Shown here: piece by piece, positions 23,741-33,862 of the stretch
Layout: the number at the start of each line of letters is the position of its first letter
Position numbering within the stretch: position 1 is the first letter of the stretch
Source: Thamnaconus septentrionalis
Lineage: Eukaryota; Chordata; Actinopteri; Tetraodontiformes; Monacanthidae
Reading direction: 5' to 3'
Assembly: GCA_009823395.1 (NCBI GenBank)
Contig: CM020520.1
Location: forward strand, 1,035,001-1,099,000
Length of the DNA stretch: 64,000 nt
Translations under genes and position numbers: made by a program
Notes under the pieces: model-generated
The model's database searches: none
What the model was told of the DNA's origin: nothing
Seen by the model: only the letters and a program-made list of their open reading frames with translations

Positions 23741-23849
23741 ATTTCCGCTGACGACTCCCTCTGGTCCACACGCCTCAAAGTGCGACTGCTGAGGCTGCAC
23801 AACTTTCTTCACGCTCACAATTTGAAACAAACAGCTGGACTGAGAGTTA

Positions 23850-24109
23850 CAGTGCTACCCAGAAAATGAGAATATGCTGAACAGGTTGTTGGACTCTTTG
23901 GACTCTTTGAAGCTACAAAACTGAAGCTTTTGTGGCTTTGTGGTTTTAAGAAGCTGAAAATCTTAATCAGCAAAGTGACAACAAGGAACTGCTTGAGATG
24001 TCAATTTGTGTGGAATGGCTCAATAAAATTTGTTGCTTTCATCTTTTATGTTCAATTGCCAAAATAAAACAACTTTTACTTCATATTCTAATTGTTTGGG
24101 TAGTACCTG
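23850..24109 (+). mobile_element. Tc1/mariner-type MITE, 260 bp, second copy
   Basis: Starts CAGTGCTACCCAG and ends GGTAGTACCTG, with TA on both sides (23848-23849 and 24110-24111). From about 23949 it is nearly identical to 11736-11887, including both AATAAA motifs. Its left part is about 115 bases shorter than the 11.5-kb copy and differs in sequence beyond the first 30 bases, so it is an internally deleted or rearranged relative. No transposase frame. Confidence 0.85.
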
Positions 24110-24111
24110 TA

Positions 24112-25077
24112 GGTTTTGGTCTGCAGCAAAAGCATGTTTCCTTTTGCAGAAAGATCTGCCTCCCTGCCGCCTCCCTGCCGCCTCCCTGCCGCCTTGGGTT
24201 CAGTTCCCAGGTTGTCCGGGTGCAGTTGTGCTTCGCTGACCAGCAGGAAGGACCAGAGTCCCTCTTCCAGTGGCGTTGCGAGCAGCGACGGTGGCGGGGG
24301 TCTCACTGGGAGAGGTGCCAGTGGAAGCTGCTGGAGCCGCTGCAGCTGACTGGCTCTGTGCATTTTTAGAACACAGCTCACCATTTATGTTGTCTTATTT
24401 ATTTATTTATTTGTTGGTTTTAATTTCAATTAGGGTTCGTGCAAGTTGTGAGACGCTCCATGCTTTGAGGGCTGCTGTGCGCTAATGCAGCGACGTGCAG
24501 TCGAGGGTTCAGACTGTTTGATTTTCTCCACGCAGATGGTCGACAAATGAAGACACACACTCCCAAACATCATTTCTGTGATTGTGCTTTGCATTTAGGC
24601 CGTGCTGACGCATTGTTATCCTACTTGAGTTAGCCGATGGTGATTTTGATACATTTTTTTCATATTCATGTATTCATAATTGCTTTATCCACACGCACGG
24701 GTTTGATTTTTTTTTTGCTCGCTCTTCCCGTTTTCCGCCGATGTGCAGACGAGTGCAGACGGCCGAAGGACGGGTGTGGTCTGAGAAGATCTGTTCCTCC
24801 CGCAGCGCTGTGCTGGGATCCTGAGCGTGACTGCCAGTGGCAGGGAGAAGGTGGATGAGGAGTAATGAACTAGAACAGTGGAGTGCTTGAGGGAGGGGGT
24901 GGGGGAGGAAGAGGAGGAGGAGGAGAGCATCAGCTGGTTCCTGCTAACATCCATAACCTCTCAAAGAGACGCAGCAGCTCGCAGAGAAACCAAACACCGC
25001 CCCTGCCCTCCCAGCGGAGGGCGCCTCCCAAAGAAAGAATGACATCATCCAGACATCAGAAAGTTTCTGTGAAGTCT
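24112..25077. other. Non-coding stretch, no gene seen
   Basis: Includes a threefold 10-base CTGCCGCCTC repeat (24162-24193) and a TTTA run (24387-24412). No exon recognised. Confidence 0.5.
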
Positions 25078-25158
25078 GGCTGCTGTCGCTGCTGTCGCTG
25101 CTGTCGCTGCTGTCGCTGCTGTCGCTGCTGTCGCTGCTGACGCTGCTGACGCTGCTGA
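25078..25158. repeat. 9-mer minisatellite TGTCGCTGC
   Basis: Nine tandem copies of TGTCGCTGC, with TGACGCTGC variants at the right end. Distinct in sequence from the 9-mer at 21.8 kb. Confidence 0.96.
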
Positions 25159-25199
25159 CCTAAATTCCCACATTTTCCATATTGCGTGCAATTTTTATT

Positions 25200-25870
25200 T
25201 TTTTTTTAGAGCCGCTGCCACTCAACCGACTCGGAAAACGACGCGTCAACTCGGCTCCTTCCATGCAAAATGGAGGAGCGAGCTCGCCGGCGCCTTTAAC
25301 CTTTAAAATCAGATCCCTGATGCGGCCAAGGTGGCACACATCACTCCACGGGAAAGGTTATCGCGGCATTAGCATTTCGGCGGCTCTCTATTTCATCTCC
25401 GCTGCCATGAAGACGGACGGACCTCGGCCTGTGAAACAAAATTCACTTTGTCTCGCCATCCTAACTTTAATATTTCATCCAAAAGCCTCAACTTTGACCG
25501 GAGGGGAAGGACAAGATATCTAGTTTTCAACTAACATCTGGATTCTTTTGGAATGGAATGGAAGACAAGAGTCTAAAGTCCCAGCTGAGTTCCAGATGGT
25601 GGGTTTCTGCTTTTATTTGCTGATCTTCAGGGGGCAAAAATAGCTTCTGAGCTGTTGTGACGACCGCCTTTATTATTGTAGGAAGTATTTTTGGTTTCGT
25701 GCAGCCGATTGCACCGCCGCACTTTATCACCGTGCTTATTTGAGCCCCAGCTCGGAATATAATTGCCCATCCATCCTGCACATGTTGCATATAGATGAAT
25801 TTGCTTTTCAAAGCTTTGCCAAACATCAGCGATGACAAATATTTAAATGAGTCAGTCTGTGCCACCGACG
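25200..25870. promoter_or_regulatory. Candidate conserved non-coding block
   Basis: About 650 bases almost free of simple repeats, with AT-rich islands (TTATTATTG, ATAATTGCCCATCC, CAAATATTTAAATGAG) among GC-rich sequence. One minus-strand frame stays open for about 420 bases (25527-25946) but begins at TTG, and I recognise no protein. The texture fits a vertebrate enhancer; conservation is untested. Confidence 0.25.
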
Positions 25871-26513
25871 GCTGACGGTTCTGAACCTCTTTTAAGGAAG
25901 AAAAAAACCCACTGACCACTCGACCCTTTGTCAGTGCGTCCACCAAACGTCAGCGCTCGGTGCTGCCGAGTGCCACGCTGACCTTCCACTGCAGACTGTA
26001 GTTGCAGCGTAGTTTGTGCGACCGTCGTGCGGCCTCGGCGCTCCCCGATTGACGGCGCTCCCACCGCCGCGACCGGATCAGCCGCGTCCAGATGGCACGG
26101 CGGGGCCCCGCGGGGCTGCGCTCGCTAATCCTCTTGGCACGAGCTCGCCTGTGCAAAGAGGTGGAGCGGATGCTCAGAGTCGTGGCGGACGTCAGTCGGG
26201 GCTTTTGAGAGTCGAGCCGGCGGCGGCGTGGAAGCGCTGGGCGAAGGGAAAGAGAGGCGTCGACCGGGCGTCACGTCAGGAAAGCATGTGACCATTTGCA
26301 GAAGTTCCTGAGTTTGAGTTCAGGGTCCCGTCACGAAAAAAAAAACTAATCAGTCAATGGAAAATAACGCCCCCAGTGGTCATAATTATTAATACGACGT
26401 ATGTAACAGAGAAAATGCACCCAGAAGCAAAATATCGCTGCCAGTCTTTGGTAGTTTCTTGAAAAATAATCAGCACAGTTCTGCAGACAAATCTGCCTGG
26501 TGAGAATTAGTTC
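25871..26513. other. Non-coding, CpG-rich stretch
   Basis: 25.94-26.29 kb is GC- and CpG-rich, resembling a CpG island, but no donor site or coding start is evident. The rest is unique sequence. Confidence 0.4.
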
Positions 26514-26547
26514 TCTTCTTCTTCTTCTTCTTCTTCTTCTTCTTCTT
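26514..26547. repeat. (CTT)n microsatellite
   Basis: Eleven CTT/TTC units. Confidence 0.95.
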
Positions 26548-26706
26548 TCCTTGTTTTCCATGTTTTCAGTCCGAGCCGGTATCATGTCCAGTGGGTTTAA
26601 TAAGGAAAAAAAGAAAAAACACTGACGTGCTGAAGGAGAATCACAACGCGGCAGTGAGTCCTGTAGCTCGTGATGAATTGTTAATAAGCCCAGAGAGAGA
26701 GTCTGC

Positions 26707-26760
26707 AGTGCAAAAAAATAAATAAATAAAAATAATAAAAAAATAAAATAAAAAAAAAAC
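26707..26760. repeat. A/AAAT-rich low-complexity tract
   Basis: AAAT, AAT and A runs mixed over 54 bases. Confidence 0.9.
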
Positions 26761-28130
26761 TAATGCGGAATAATAATTCTGAATTAATTGCCTTTGGTTT
26801 GTCTGTTAACTTTAATTGGCCACCAGAGAGGCACAATTCCTGCTTTCTTCCAGCGTCAGAACTTCATCAACTGCAAACAGAGTCAATGAAGTTTTTATTT
26901 GCTTTTGCTCCTTTCTTCTTTTTTTTGCACGCTACCTTAAAACCACGGTTTGGCTTTACAAATATTATCCTTCTCTCTTTCTGCTGCAAGTCTTTATTTT
27001 CAGGACAAGAACGGTCAGACAGACCAGGAAGTAAGATTGCACTTGCTCTTCATAACGTTTCCTTCCCCTCCTGCTGACCACTGCCTCAGACTGGCTGGCT
27101 CGGAGCGGCAGCAGGACTCAGGTGTTGCACTTGTTTGCGGCTGAGCCAATGGGACGGACGAGCCTCCTCCCCTGCCCCCCCTGCTCCCCATCCCTCCTGA
27201 GGGAGGATCTGGCCCAGAAGAAGCCCTCCTGGTGCTCAGGTGCTCCTCTCCTCCTCTCGTCCCTCTCAATTTCCAGCAGGACACACGCTGTAACCGAGAC
27301 ACATAATGTCTCTCCGCCTGGCATCGCTGCAACCCAGGGAGAAATGAGAAATGTCCACAGCTTCCAGTTTCCAGGAGGACCTTTAATGGCCTGCATGGCG
27401 ACGGTGGATCAGTTGAGGGCCGCGAGTATCGATATTCCACTGACTGTTACATCTTCTGAGGACATAACTGTTTGCAGTGGCACATTCAGACGGAGAGGAT
27501 TGTTTTTAACGTGATGAAACGGCTTCTTAGGTTTGGTGAAAAAATATATTTATTATTTAATAGTAGACAGTGATGTTGTTTTCAGGGTTTTACTACAAAA
27601 TCATGTGATCAGCCTGTGTGATTCCATGTCATTCAGTCATGATGTAGTTTTGCAATCTTTAAAGGCCATGGAGAGAATTTCCAGTGTTTCCAGTTTTATG
27701 TGTAATTTTCCTCGCGGCGTTGAATAAATCATGACCGGCTGATTCATCTCGTCTTGTTATTGCATTTTAAATGCAATCCACCGCATCAACACACAATGAG
27801 GCGATGCAGGATTGCGTGTTTTGTTTTACATCTGTCACTGTTTTGCTGCCACCTGGGACCCAGTGAGCAACGCAAAGCCGTCTTCATCTGCAGCAGCCAG
27901 TGGGGGAGACTCACTGAGATTTTCCCGTTGTCAGCGCGGCGACGTGCGCCCGTGAATCTCCACTTCTGAGAATTCATCCACGTGCTGAGAGCTCAATCAC
28001 AGCACGGGAATCTTTGATTAATCCGTGAGCGGCGCCCATCACCATCGAGACCTGCGGCAAAAATATAGCCTCAAATCCTGAACGCACTGATTTGAAAGAT
28101 GTTGCTGTTCAAGCAGCTGTGAGTTAACAG

Positions 28131-28160
28131 CCCCCCCCACCACCACCACCACCACCACAC
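28131..28160. repeat. C8 plus (CAC)n tract
   Basis: A C run followed by eight CAC/ACC units. Confidence 0.93.
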
Positions 28161-28273
28161 TTCAGGTTGCTACGAACAACAATCAGCGGTGGCACCAGGA
28201 TTCAGACATCTAATCAAACCCCCTGAGCTGTAATGCCAGATTAATGAAAGAGATTAAAAGTGTTGATTTGAGG

Positions 28274-28312
28274 CAGACTGACTGACTGACTGACTGACTG
28301 ACTGACTGACTG
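28274..28312. repeat. (GACT)n tetranucleotide array
   Basis: Nine to ten pure GACT units. Confidence 0.96.
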
Positions 28313-29038
28313 CGCCTTCCTTTCACTTCCTGCTGTTGGAAATGATTGGAGGAATTGCTATGAGATCCCAATGAGGTGAGATCTAGCTTGCAGCAAACTG
28401 CGTGCAGCAAACACCGGGCACACTAAACCCCTCCCACCGGGGCGATCGGGTGGCGCATGAATAAAAGACGTCCCAAAAATGTGAAATACTCCCACCTGAA
28501 ACTTTGATGGGCAATCTTTTGGGGGGAGGGAAGAAGCCATCGGTCCAGCAGCCTGCAGGAAGCGGCCCTGCGGCTTCGGCCCAAAACGAGCCCATACTGG
28601 CGCCGGGCTGCCGCGGCTGAGGGATGTGCTGTCAGCCGGCCGTTTGGCAGAGGGGGTTGGAGCAGCAGCAGAGGCATTAAATAGCGCGGGGAGTGGGAGA
28701 TGGAGCGGCGGCTATACGGGCTTTAGCCCGCAGAGCTGCAGCTATATTGGAGGAGGCGGGCGCTGGGCTGAAGCCTGGGCTCACCACCACCGCAGGCTCT
28801 GATTTGTGCTCGGCGGCTCCACTATATTACCTCCCCGCCGTCCACCTGGAAGCTGCCCACGGCCACCACGTGTTGGCTGTCTTTTCTTTTTTTAAAGCCA
28901 GGATGAGAAAGAAACCTGCCTCCATCCCAACAGGGGAGATGAAAAAAATACAGGCGTTTGATGTTGTTTTCTGGTTTTTAATGAGAAAAAAAAGCGCAAC
29001 TCTTTGTTGCATTTGGACCAAGATGCATTTAGAACAAC

Positions 29039-29070
29039 ACCCCCCCCCCCGACACACACACACACACACA
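29039..29070. repeat. C-run plus (CA)n
   Basis: A C run followed by nine CA units. Confidence 0.92.
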
Positions 29071-30660
29071 CGCAACCCGACACACCCCCTGCCGGCCTGC
29101 TGCGACGCGGCGGGCCGAGTCCTGAGGTCCGTCCCATTAGCGGCCGCCAGCCAACTCGGATGGTGTGATGAAAACGAGAGACGTGTAATCTGCAAGAGGG
29201 GGAGGATGGTAGTGGGGGGCGGTGGGGGGGAGGGGGGTGGCAGTGAAACAGCTTTTCCCGTTTGTCCAGCACACTGGTGGATTTAGATCCCTTCATCTCT
29301 GCTGGGTTATTATTTATTCCCAGAAATCCCAGCGGTACGGCCAATCAACAGTTTGCGTTTTGAGCTGAGCAGCATCCCTCCATTAACCCCCCCCACTCCC
29401 CCACACAGCCCTGCAGGCGGCGATACTGTATCGCCCGGCGCAGCCTCGCAACATTGCCGGCGACTGCCAGCGTATTGTTTGCAAATGAAGGGCGAGAGAG
29501 TCGTGGAGCGGAGCGCTCATCGCTCCACTCGTCCTTCAAACCACGGAGGGATGAGCGCTAGCACGTTAGCCAGCCAGCGAGCCGTAGCGGCCCTGGTCGA
29601 TATTTTGCAGCAGGTTTGCAACTATTGACTAACAGCAGCTGCACAACTGCACTGAGGCTCGTGTTTATGTCACTGGGTGTAAAGAACAGAACCAGTGGGA
29701 GCGGACCTGAGTGGGCCTGAGTGGCCCAGTGACACTGAGGACGGCATGGACTTGGTTTCCAGGACACAACACCTTCCAGCAGGCAGGAGTGGCTTTCAGA
29801 AAGTTTGCTTCGTCACCGTCACTATTTTCTCATATCTGTGTGTTCCTCATAACGAGCGAGATAAGCAGCCCCACTGCGTCATCCTCCAGTACCTGGGACA
29901 CTGAACGAGCGAGGTGGCGCTCTGCCTGATTCCCAGCAATTCTCAGCTTCATTTTTTCATTCTTTTTTTATTTTCCGGTGGAAAATTGGGTCAATAAATC
30001 GCTGTCAGTCTAATTCATTTGGCAGCCAGTCATTAAAAACCAAAATGATGCTGTTGAGCGACGCCGCGACTGCCACTCTTGGCAAGCGTGCAGGGGCCAT
30101 GAATTAATATTGGGCTGGATTGGTTTGCATGTTTGCACACACACACACACACACATGCACGCACACACACAGGGAGGGAGGTGGAGGGAGGTGGAGGAAG
30201 GGAGCTGGAGGCAGATTATTTTAAAATTACAGCAGCGGTGCAGGCTGAGTGACCGCCGTCAACTGCCCCCCCCCACCCCACCCCCCCACACAAACACCAA
30301 CCCCCCTCCCCAGGACAGCGTTTTATTTTTTCCACCGGCAATAAAGCACTTTTACTTTGGGGGAATAAATAGTGGAATCACCTGCTGTATTTCATTAGGC
30401 GGCGCCATAAACAGACAGGAGAACACGCAGTTAGCGCTCACGCTGCTCAATCTGCCAGCTGTTTTTTTTTGTTGTTGTCGCTTTTATTTATTGTTGTTTT
30501 TTTTGTTTTGTTTTTTACGGCGGCCACATCTTGTGACCATAAAAAGCCTGCAGTCCTAAAAAAAGAAAAAGAAAAAAACAAAAAACAGGAACAATTTCAT
30601 ACGACGCAGCCGGACTCCCCGAGCCACTGGTGTTTGTCTGGCAGCAGATTGGCTGAACGG
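29071..30660. other. Non-coding stretch with G-rich and C-rich blocks
   Basis: G-rich sequence with at least four closely spaced G runs at 29198-29237 (quadruplex potential on the plus strand), a CA tract at 30136-30172 and C-rich sequence at 30262-30312. No gene recognised. Confidence 0.5.
30136..30172. repeat. (CA)n microsatellite, interrupted
   Basis: CA units broken by TG and CG; a repeated GGGAGGTGGA follows. Confidence 0.92.
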
Positions 30661-30920
30661 GAGCGTCTAATCCATTATGCAAACGCTGTTTATCAGCGGT
30701 CAGAATGTGTGGCAAATTAAATAAAGGGATAGTCCTTGTTTGTCGAATTTCTCGGGGGAATTCGGACTGAAAACGGCCATAAACGCAGCGGCAGATTGCT
30801 GGAAAACGTCGCCTGCTTTCATTTTGTAATCTTCACCAGAGGCTACTGGGACCGCTGCCTTTGAATATGTGGGATATAATTTGATACGGCCCTCGGCTGT
30901 AAACATCATTCACTACTTGC
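30661..30920. promoter_or_regulatory. Candidate conserved non-coding block
   Basis: Repeat-free sequence with octamer-like ATTATGCAAACG, CAAATTAAATAAAG, and paired AT/GC islands. No frame is open throughout. The look is of a vertebrate enhancer; this rests on composition only. Confidence 0.25.
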
Positions 30921-31136
30921 TCTTTTTTTTCTTTCTTATTTTTAAATTCCACTCTCACATTTGTGTGTGCTGGTAAACTGGGTGAAAATCCTCCTCTTTG
31001 AGGAAGCGCAGCGTGTGATCCGCTCAGGCGCCACTTTCTCCGTTTCCATCAAAGGAAATCAACTTGTGTCAGACATCCTCCTCGGCAAAACGCCACCAAT
31101 GGCAGGCCTTCGTCACTCGCAGCCACTGCCGCTTGC

Positions 31137-31177
31137 TCCCTCTTCCTCCCTCTTCCTCCCTCTTCCTCCCTCTTCCC
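31137..31177. repeat. 10-mer CCCTCTTCCT tandem repeat
   Basis: About four copies in tandem, homopyrimidine. Confidence 0.93.
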
Positions 31178-31540
31178 TGTGTGCTCTAGCCTGTATGTGT
31201 GGGGTTTTTTTTCACTGTTAGCGATAAATCACAGCCAAAGAAACACAACTGTTTCCTCTAATGAAGCTAAGAAATTAGCTCGGTGGCGAACTCGCTGGCA
31301 GGCTGGCTCGGCCTCGGCTGGAGGCTCCACGTGCAGCGTTGCCCAACACCTTTAATGGAGAGTTTGAAGAATGGCTGTCAGTGCGCCAGCCGCTCCGGCA
31401 GCCATTTCTCTTTGACCTGCCACGGGAGAGGCGGAGGCCGCGCGGCGAGGGGCCTCGCCATTACTGGAATCGGCCCATGTTAATGTCGAGCTGGGAACAA
31501 TAGCGAGGGCTTTCTTTGGGAACGGGGAGGAGGGGAGTAG

Positions 31541-31569
31541 GGGAGGAGGAGGAGGAGGAGGAGGAGGAG
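31541..31569. repeat. (GGA)n tract
   Basis: Nine GGA units. Confidence 0.93.
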
Positions 31570-32699
31570 TTGGACCTCAGACTCACTAATTGCCGTTTGT
31601 CAGGAAGTCTTGGAGAGTGTCGCTTCGACAGTGTTGAAGAATCAGAGAGGGAACTTTCTGATAATGAAACTAATTTTTAAGGGCTGGAGGTGGGGGGGTG
31701 TGCAGAAAGAAGTGGCCTGCATGAGGATGATCTGCCGTATGGTGTTCTCCAGGTAGATGTTTGTTCTCCCTCCTTGCAGCCTTCTGGAGACACTTTGTGC
31801 GTCTTGACGTGTTGATTGCCTCGTATTGATGAGACGGCAGTATTTATTTCTGGAGGTCCATTAAAGCCACCTGCTTCGTCCCCCTCAAAGTTGCTGACAA
31901 TGTGAGACAAAGAAAAGTGCTCAAGTCCAAGGTTGCGGACAAGGAGTCAGTGGGAAAATCATCATCTCTGCACGGCACAGTGGAGCAGCTTTCTGCAGCT
32001 CCAGGCTAATCTGCTGCGCTCCGCTGGCTGAGGCTGCAGCTCGCTGGCCAGGAGCTTCTGCTAGCTTTCAGGAAACCATTAGCACTTCCTCCCTCTGCTT
32101 CTTCCTTTCTTCCTTCCTACACTCTGTCAGATTCGCTCCTCCGTGCACGTCAATCGACGCGCGCATCTTTTTCGCAACTCCTCCCTCCCCCAATGAAGGC
32201 CTCGCAGTCCACGGAGCTCCTCGGGCAAACAGATGGAGCAAGAAATCAGATGGAAATAAATCAATATTACCAAAGAGCGGCTAAAGGGAAACAAGAAAAT
32301 CGCAATTTTGCCTTTGGAGGTCCATTTGTGAAGCGAAACATGGAAAAAAGATGAAGACAAAGCGTGAAAATGTGAGTTTATCAGCAGGACGTGCAGGGGG
32401 GAAAGCTGTGATGTGCCTGCAGACGGCAGAAAACGACTGTGAGTGATCCACTGTTGTGCTCTTTTGACACTTTCCCCCCAATTCATTGGGTCCCTGTGTC
32501 TCCGTCTGGCTGCTCGGCCTGCCGTGCAGACCATGAAGAGGGAAACGCCGCCAACATCCATTTATATTTAAAGTATGTAAAAAAAAATCACACACTTCAA
32601 TCTTTTATTCATGCGAGGAAAAACGTCCGGTCTGATATCAAATGCACTTTTGAAGTACAGAAGGTTATATCTTTACACCCTGTTTGAAGCTGTCCCAAC

Positions 32700-32706
32700 A
32701 ATATAA

Positions 32707-32746
<40 letters not shown>
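32700..32746. repeat. (AT)n microsatellite
   Basis: About twenty AT units with AA and AC interruptions near the left end. Confidence 0.95.
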
Positions 32747-32749
<3 letters not shown>

Positions 32750-33095
32750 GGAAAATATGAAGCGTGTGTTGACTTATTTACCCGCTCGCTGCGTTTTTAC
32801 TCTTTTTGGACTCGGTTCACAGGAGGTGCAGGATGGACATCTGAGCCTGTCGGGGTGTAGCAATATTACATCAAGGAGAAAAAAAATCTACTTTGTGCAC
32901 CCGCTGGTAGCGTTTCCCTGTTTTTTTGTCCTTCTTCTTCCCCTGCTTTGAAGACAATTCTGAACTCTGCAGGGACTCCAGTATTACTTTTTGCTCACCG
33001 CCTCCAAATCTGACTGGCAGTTTGGTCTCCAGATCGTATTAGCAGAGTGAAAGTGACGCAGGCGGCAAACTCTCCGGTGGAGTGCGAAAGACCCT

Positions 33096-33097
33096 GC

Positions 33098-33133
<36 letters not shown>
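33096..33133. repeat. (GT)n microsatellite
   Basis: Eighteen GT units with one GC near the start. Confidence 0.95.
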
Positions 33134-33134
<1 letters not shown>

Positions 33135-33188
33135 TTCAGACAGACGGCGGCTACTGAACGCTCATACCATTTTATTGGCTTTTCTCTT

Positions 33189-33240
33189 GACCTTTCTGTT
33201 TTTTTTTTTTTTTTTTTTTTTTTTAGACCTTTCTGTTTTT
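33189..33240 (-). repeat. Poly(T) between 15-bp direct repeats
   Basis: GACCTTTCTGTTTTT occurs at 33189-33203 and again at 33226-33240, enclosing a T run of about 26 bases and a single A. On the minus strand this is a poly(A) between direct repeats, as left by a very short target-primed retroposition. Replication slippage is the main alternative. Confidence 0.75.
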
Positions 33241-33782
33241 GATTGACAAGCCCGGCTCCAAATACTTCATCCGCTGCAGCGACGGCAGAACGACAGCACG
33301 GTGTTTGTCACCGCCTCATGTCTGACAGTGATCTGAAAACATCCGCAAGGTGTAAAATCCCGACGTCGGCTCTTGTTTGCTGGGCGGGTCGAACTGGAGC
33401 AAATCTCCTGCCACTGTTGCAGTTCAGTTTTTTGAAAATGTGTGCTTCATATCAGTGCAACAGCTGCTTTGTCACTATGTCGCTGCTTGCACAAAGCGGG
33501 GAGGTTGTGTGGAGTTCAGTCATTACCAGAGGTCTCGCTCATGCAACAAAGGCCTCTGGAGAGCGTTCAGGCCTCAGGACCTGCTGTTGATCCGCTCATC
33601 TTTCTTCTTTGTTTTTTTCAGTTTTTTCTCATTTTGAGTGCCTTTATTTTGAAAGCAACTCTAACAGACTTAAAAAACAATGTCGGTTCTATCTTGATTA
33701 TTGTTGTTTAGTCGTAGTTGCTTCCAGCCCAGTGAGCGTGTGCACAGCGTGTCGGCTCCACCCTGGGGAATTCTTCGCACGG

Positions 33783-33862
33783 CTTCTTCTTCGTCTTCTT
33801 CGTCTTCTTCTTCTTCTTCTTCTTCTTCTTCTTCTTCGTCTTCTTCTTCTTCTTCTTCTTCC
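33783..33862. repeat. (TTC)n array with TCG interruptions, 80 bp
   Basis: About 26 TTC/CTT units with four CGT-containing interruptions; poly-Ser, poly-Leu and poly-Glu frames across it are artefacts. Confidence 0.96.

Larger units (their letters stand above)
26761..29038. other. Non-coding stretch, no gene confirmed
   Basis: Mostly unique sequence. A CAC tract and a GACT array lie at 28.13-28.31 kb; 28.55-28.87 kb is GC-rich. Open frames here lack recognisable domains. Confidence 0.5.
30921..32699. other. Non-coding stretch, no gene seen
   Basis: Includes a four-copy CCCTCTTCCT repeat and a GGA tract. The remainder is unique with no coding signature. Confidence 0.5.
32747..33782. other. 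Non-coding stretch, no gene seen
   Basis: Holds a GT tract and a poly(T) flanked by a 15-bp duplication (listed separately). No conserved frame. Confidence 0.5.

Noticed and set aside
25078..25158. CRISPR-like array
   Set aside because: Units are contiguous 9-mers without spacers; it is a minisatellite in a eukaryotic genome.
25527..25946. 139-codon minus-strand frame as a gene
   Set aside because: Starts at TTG, no domain recognised, and the block looks like non-coding regulatory sequence.
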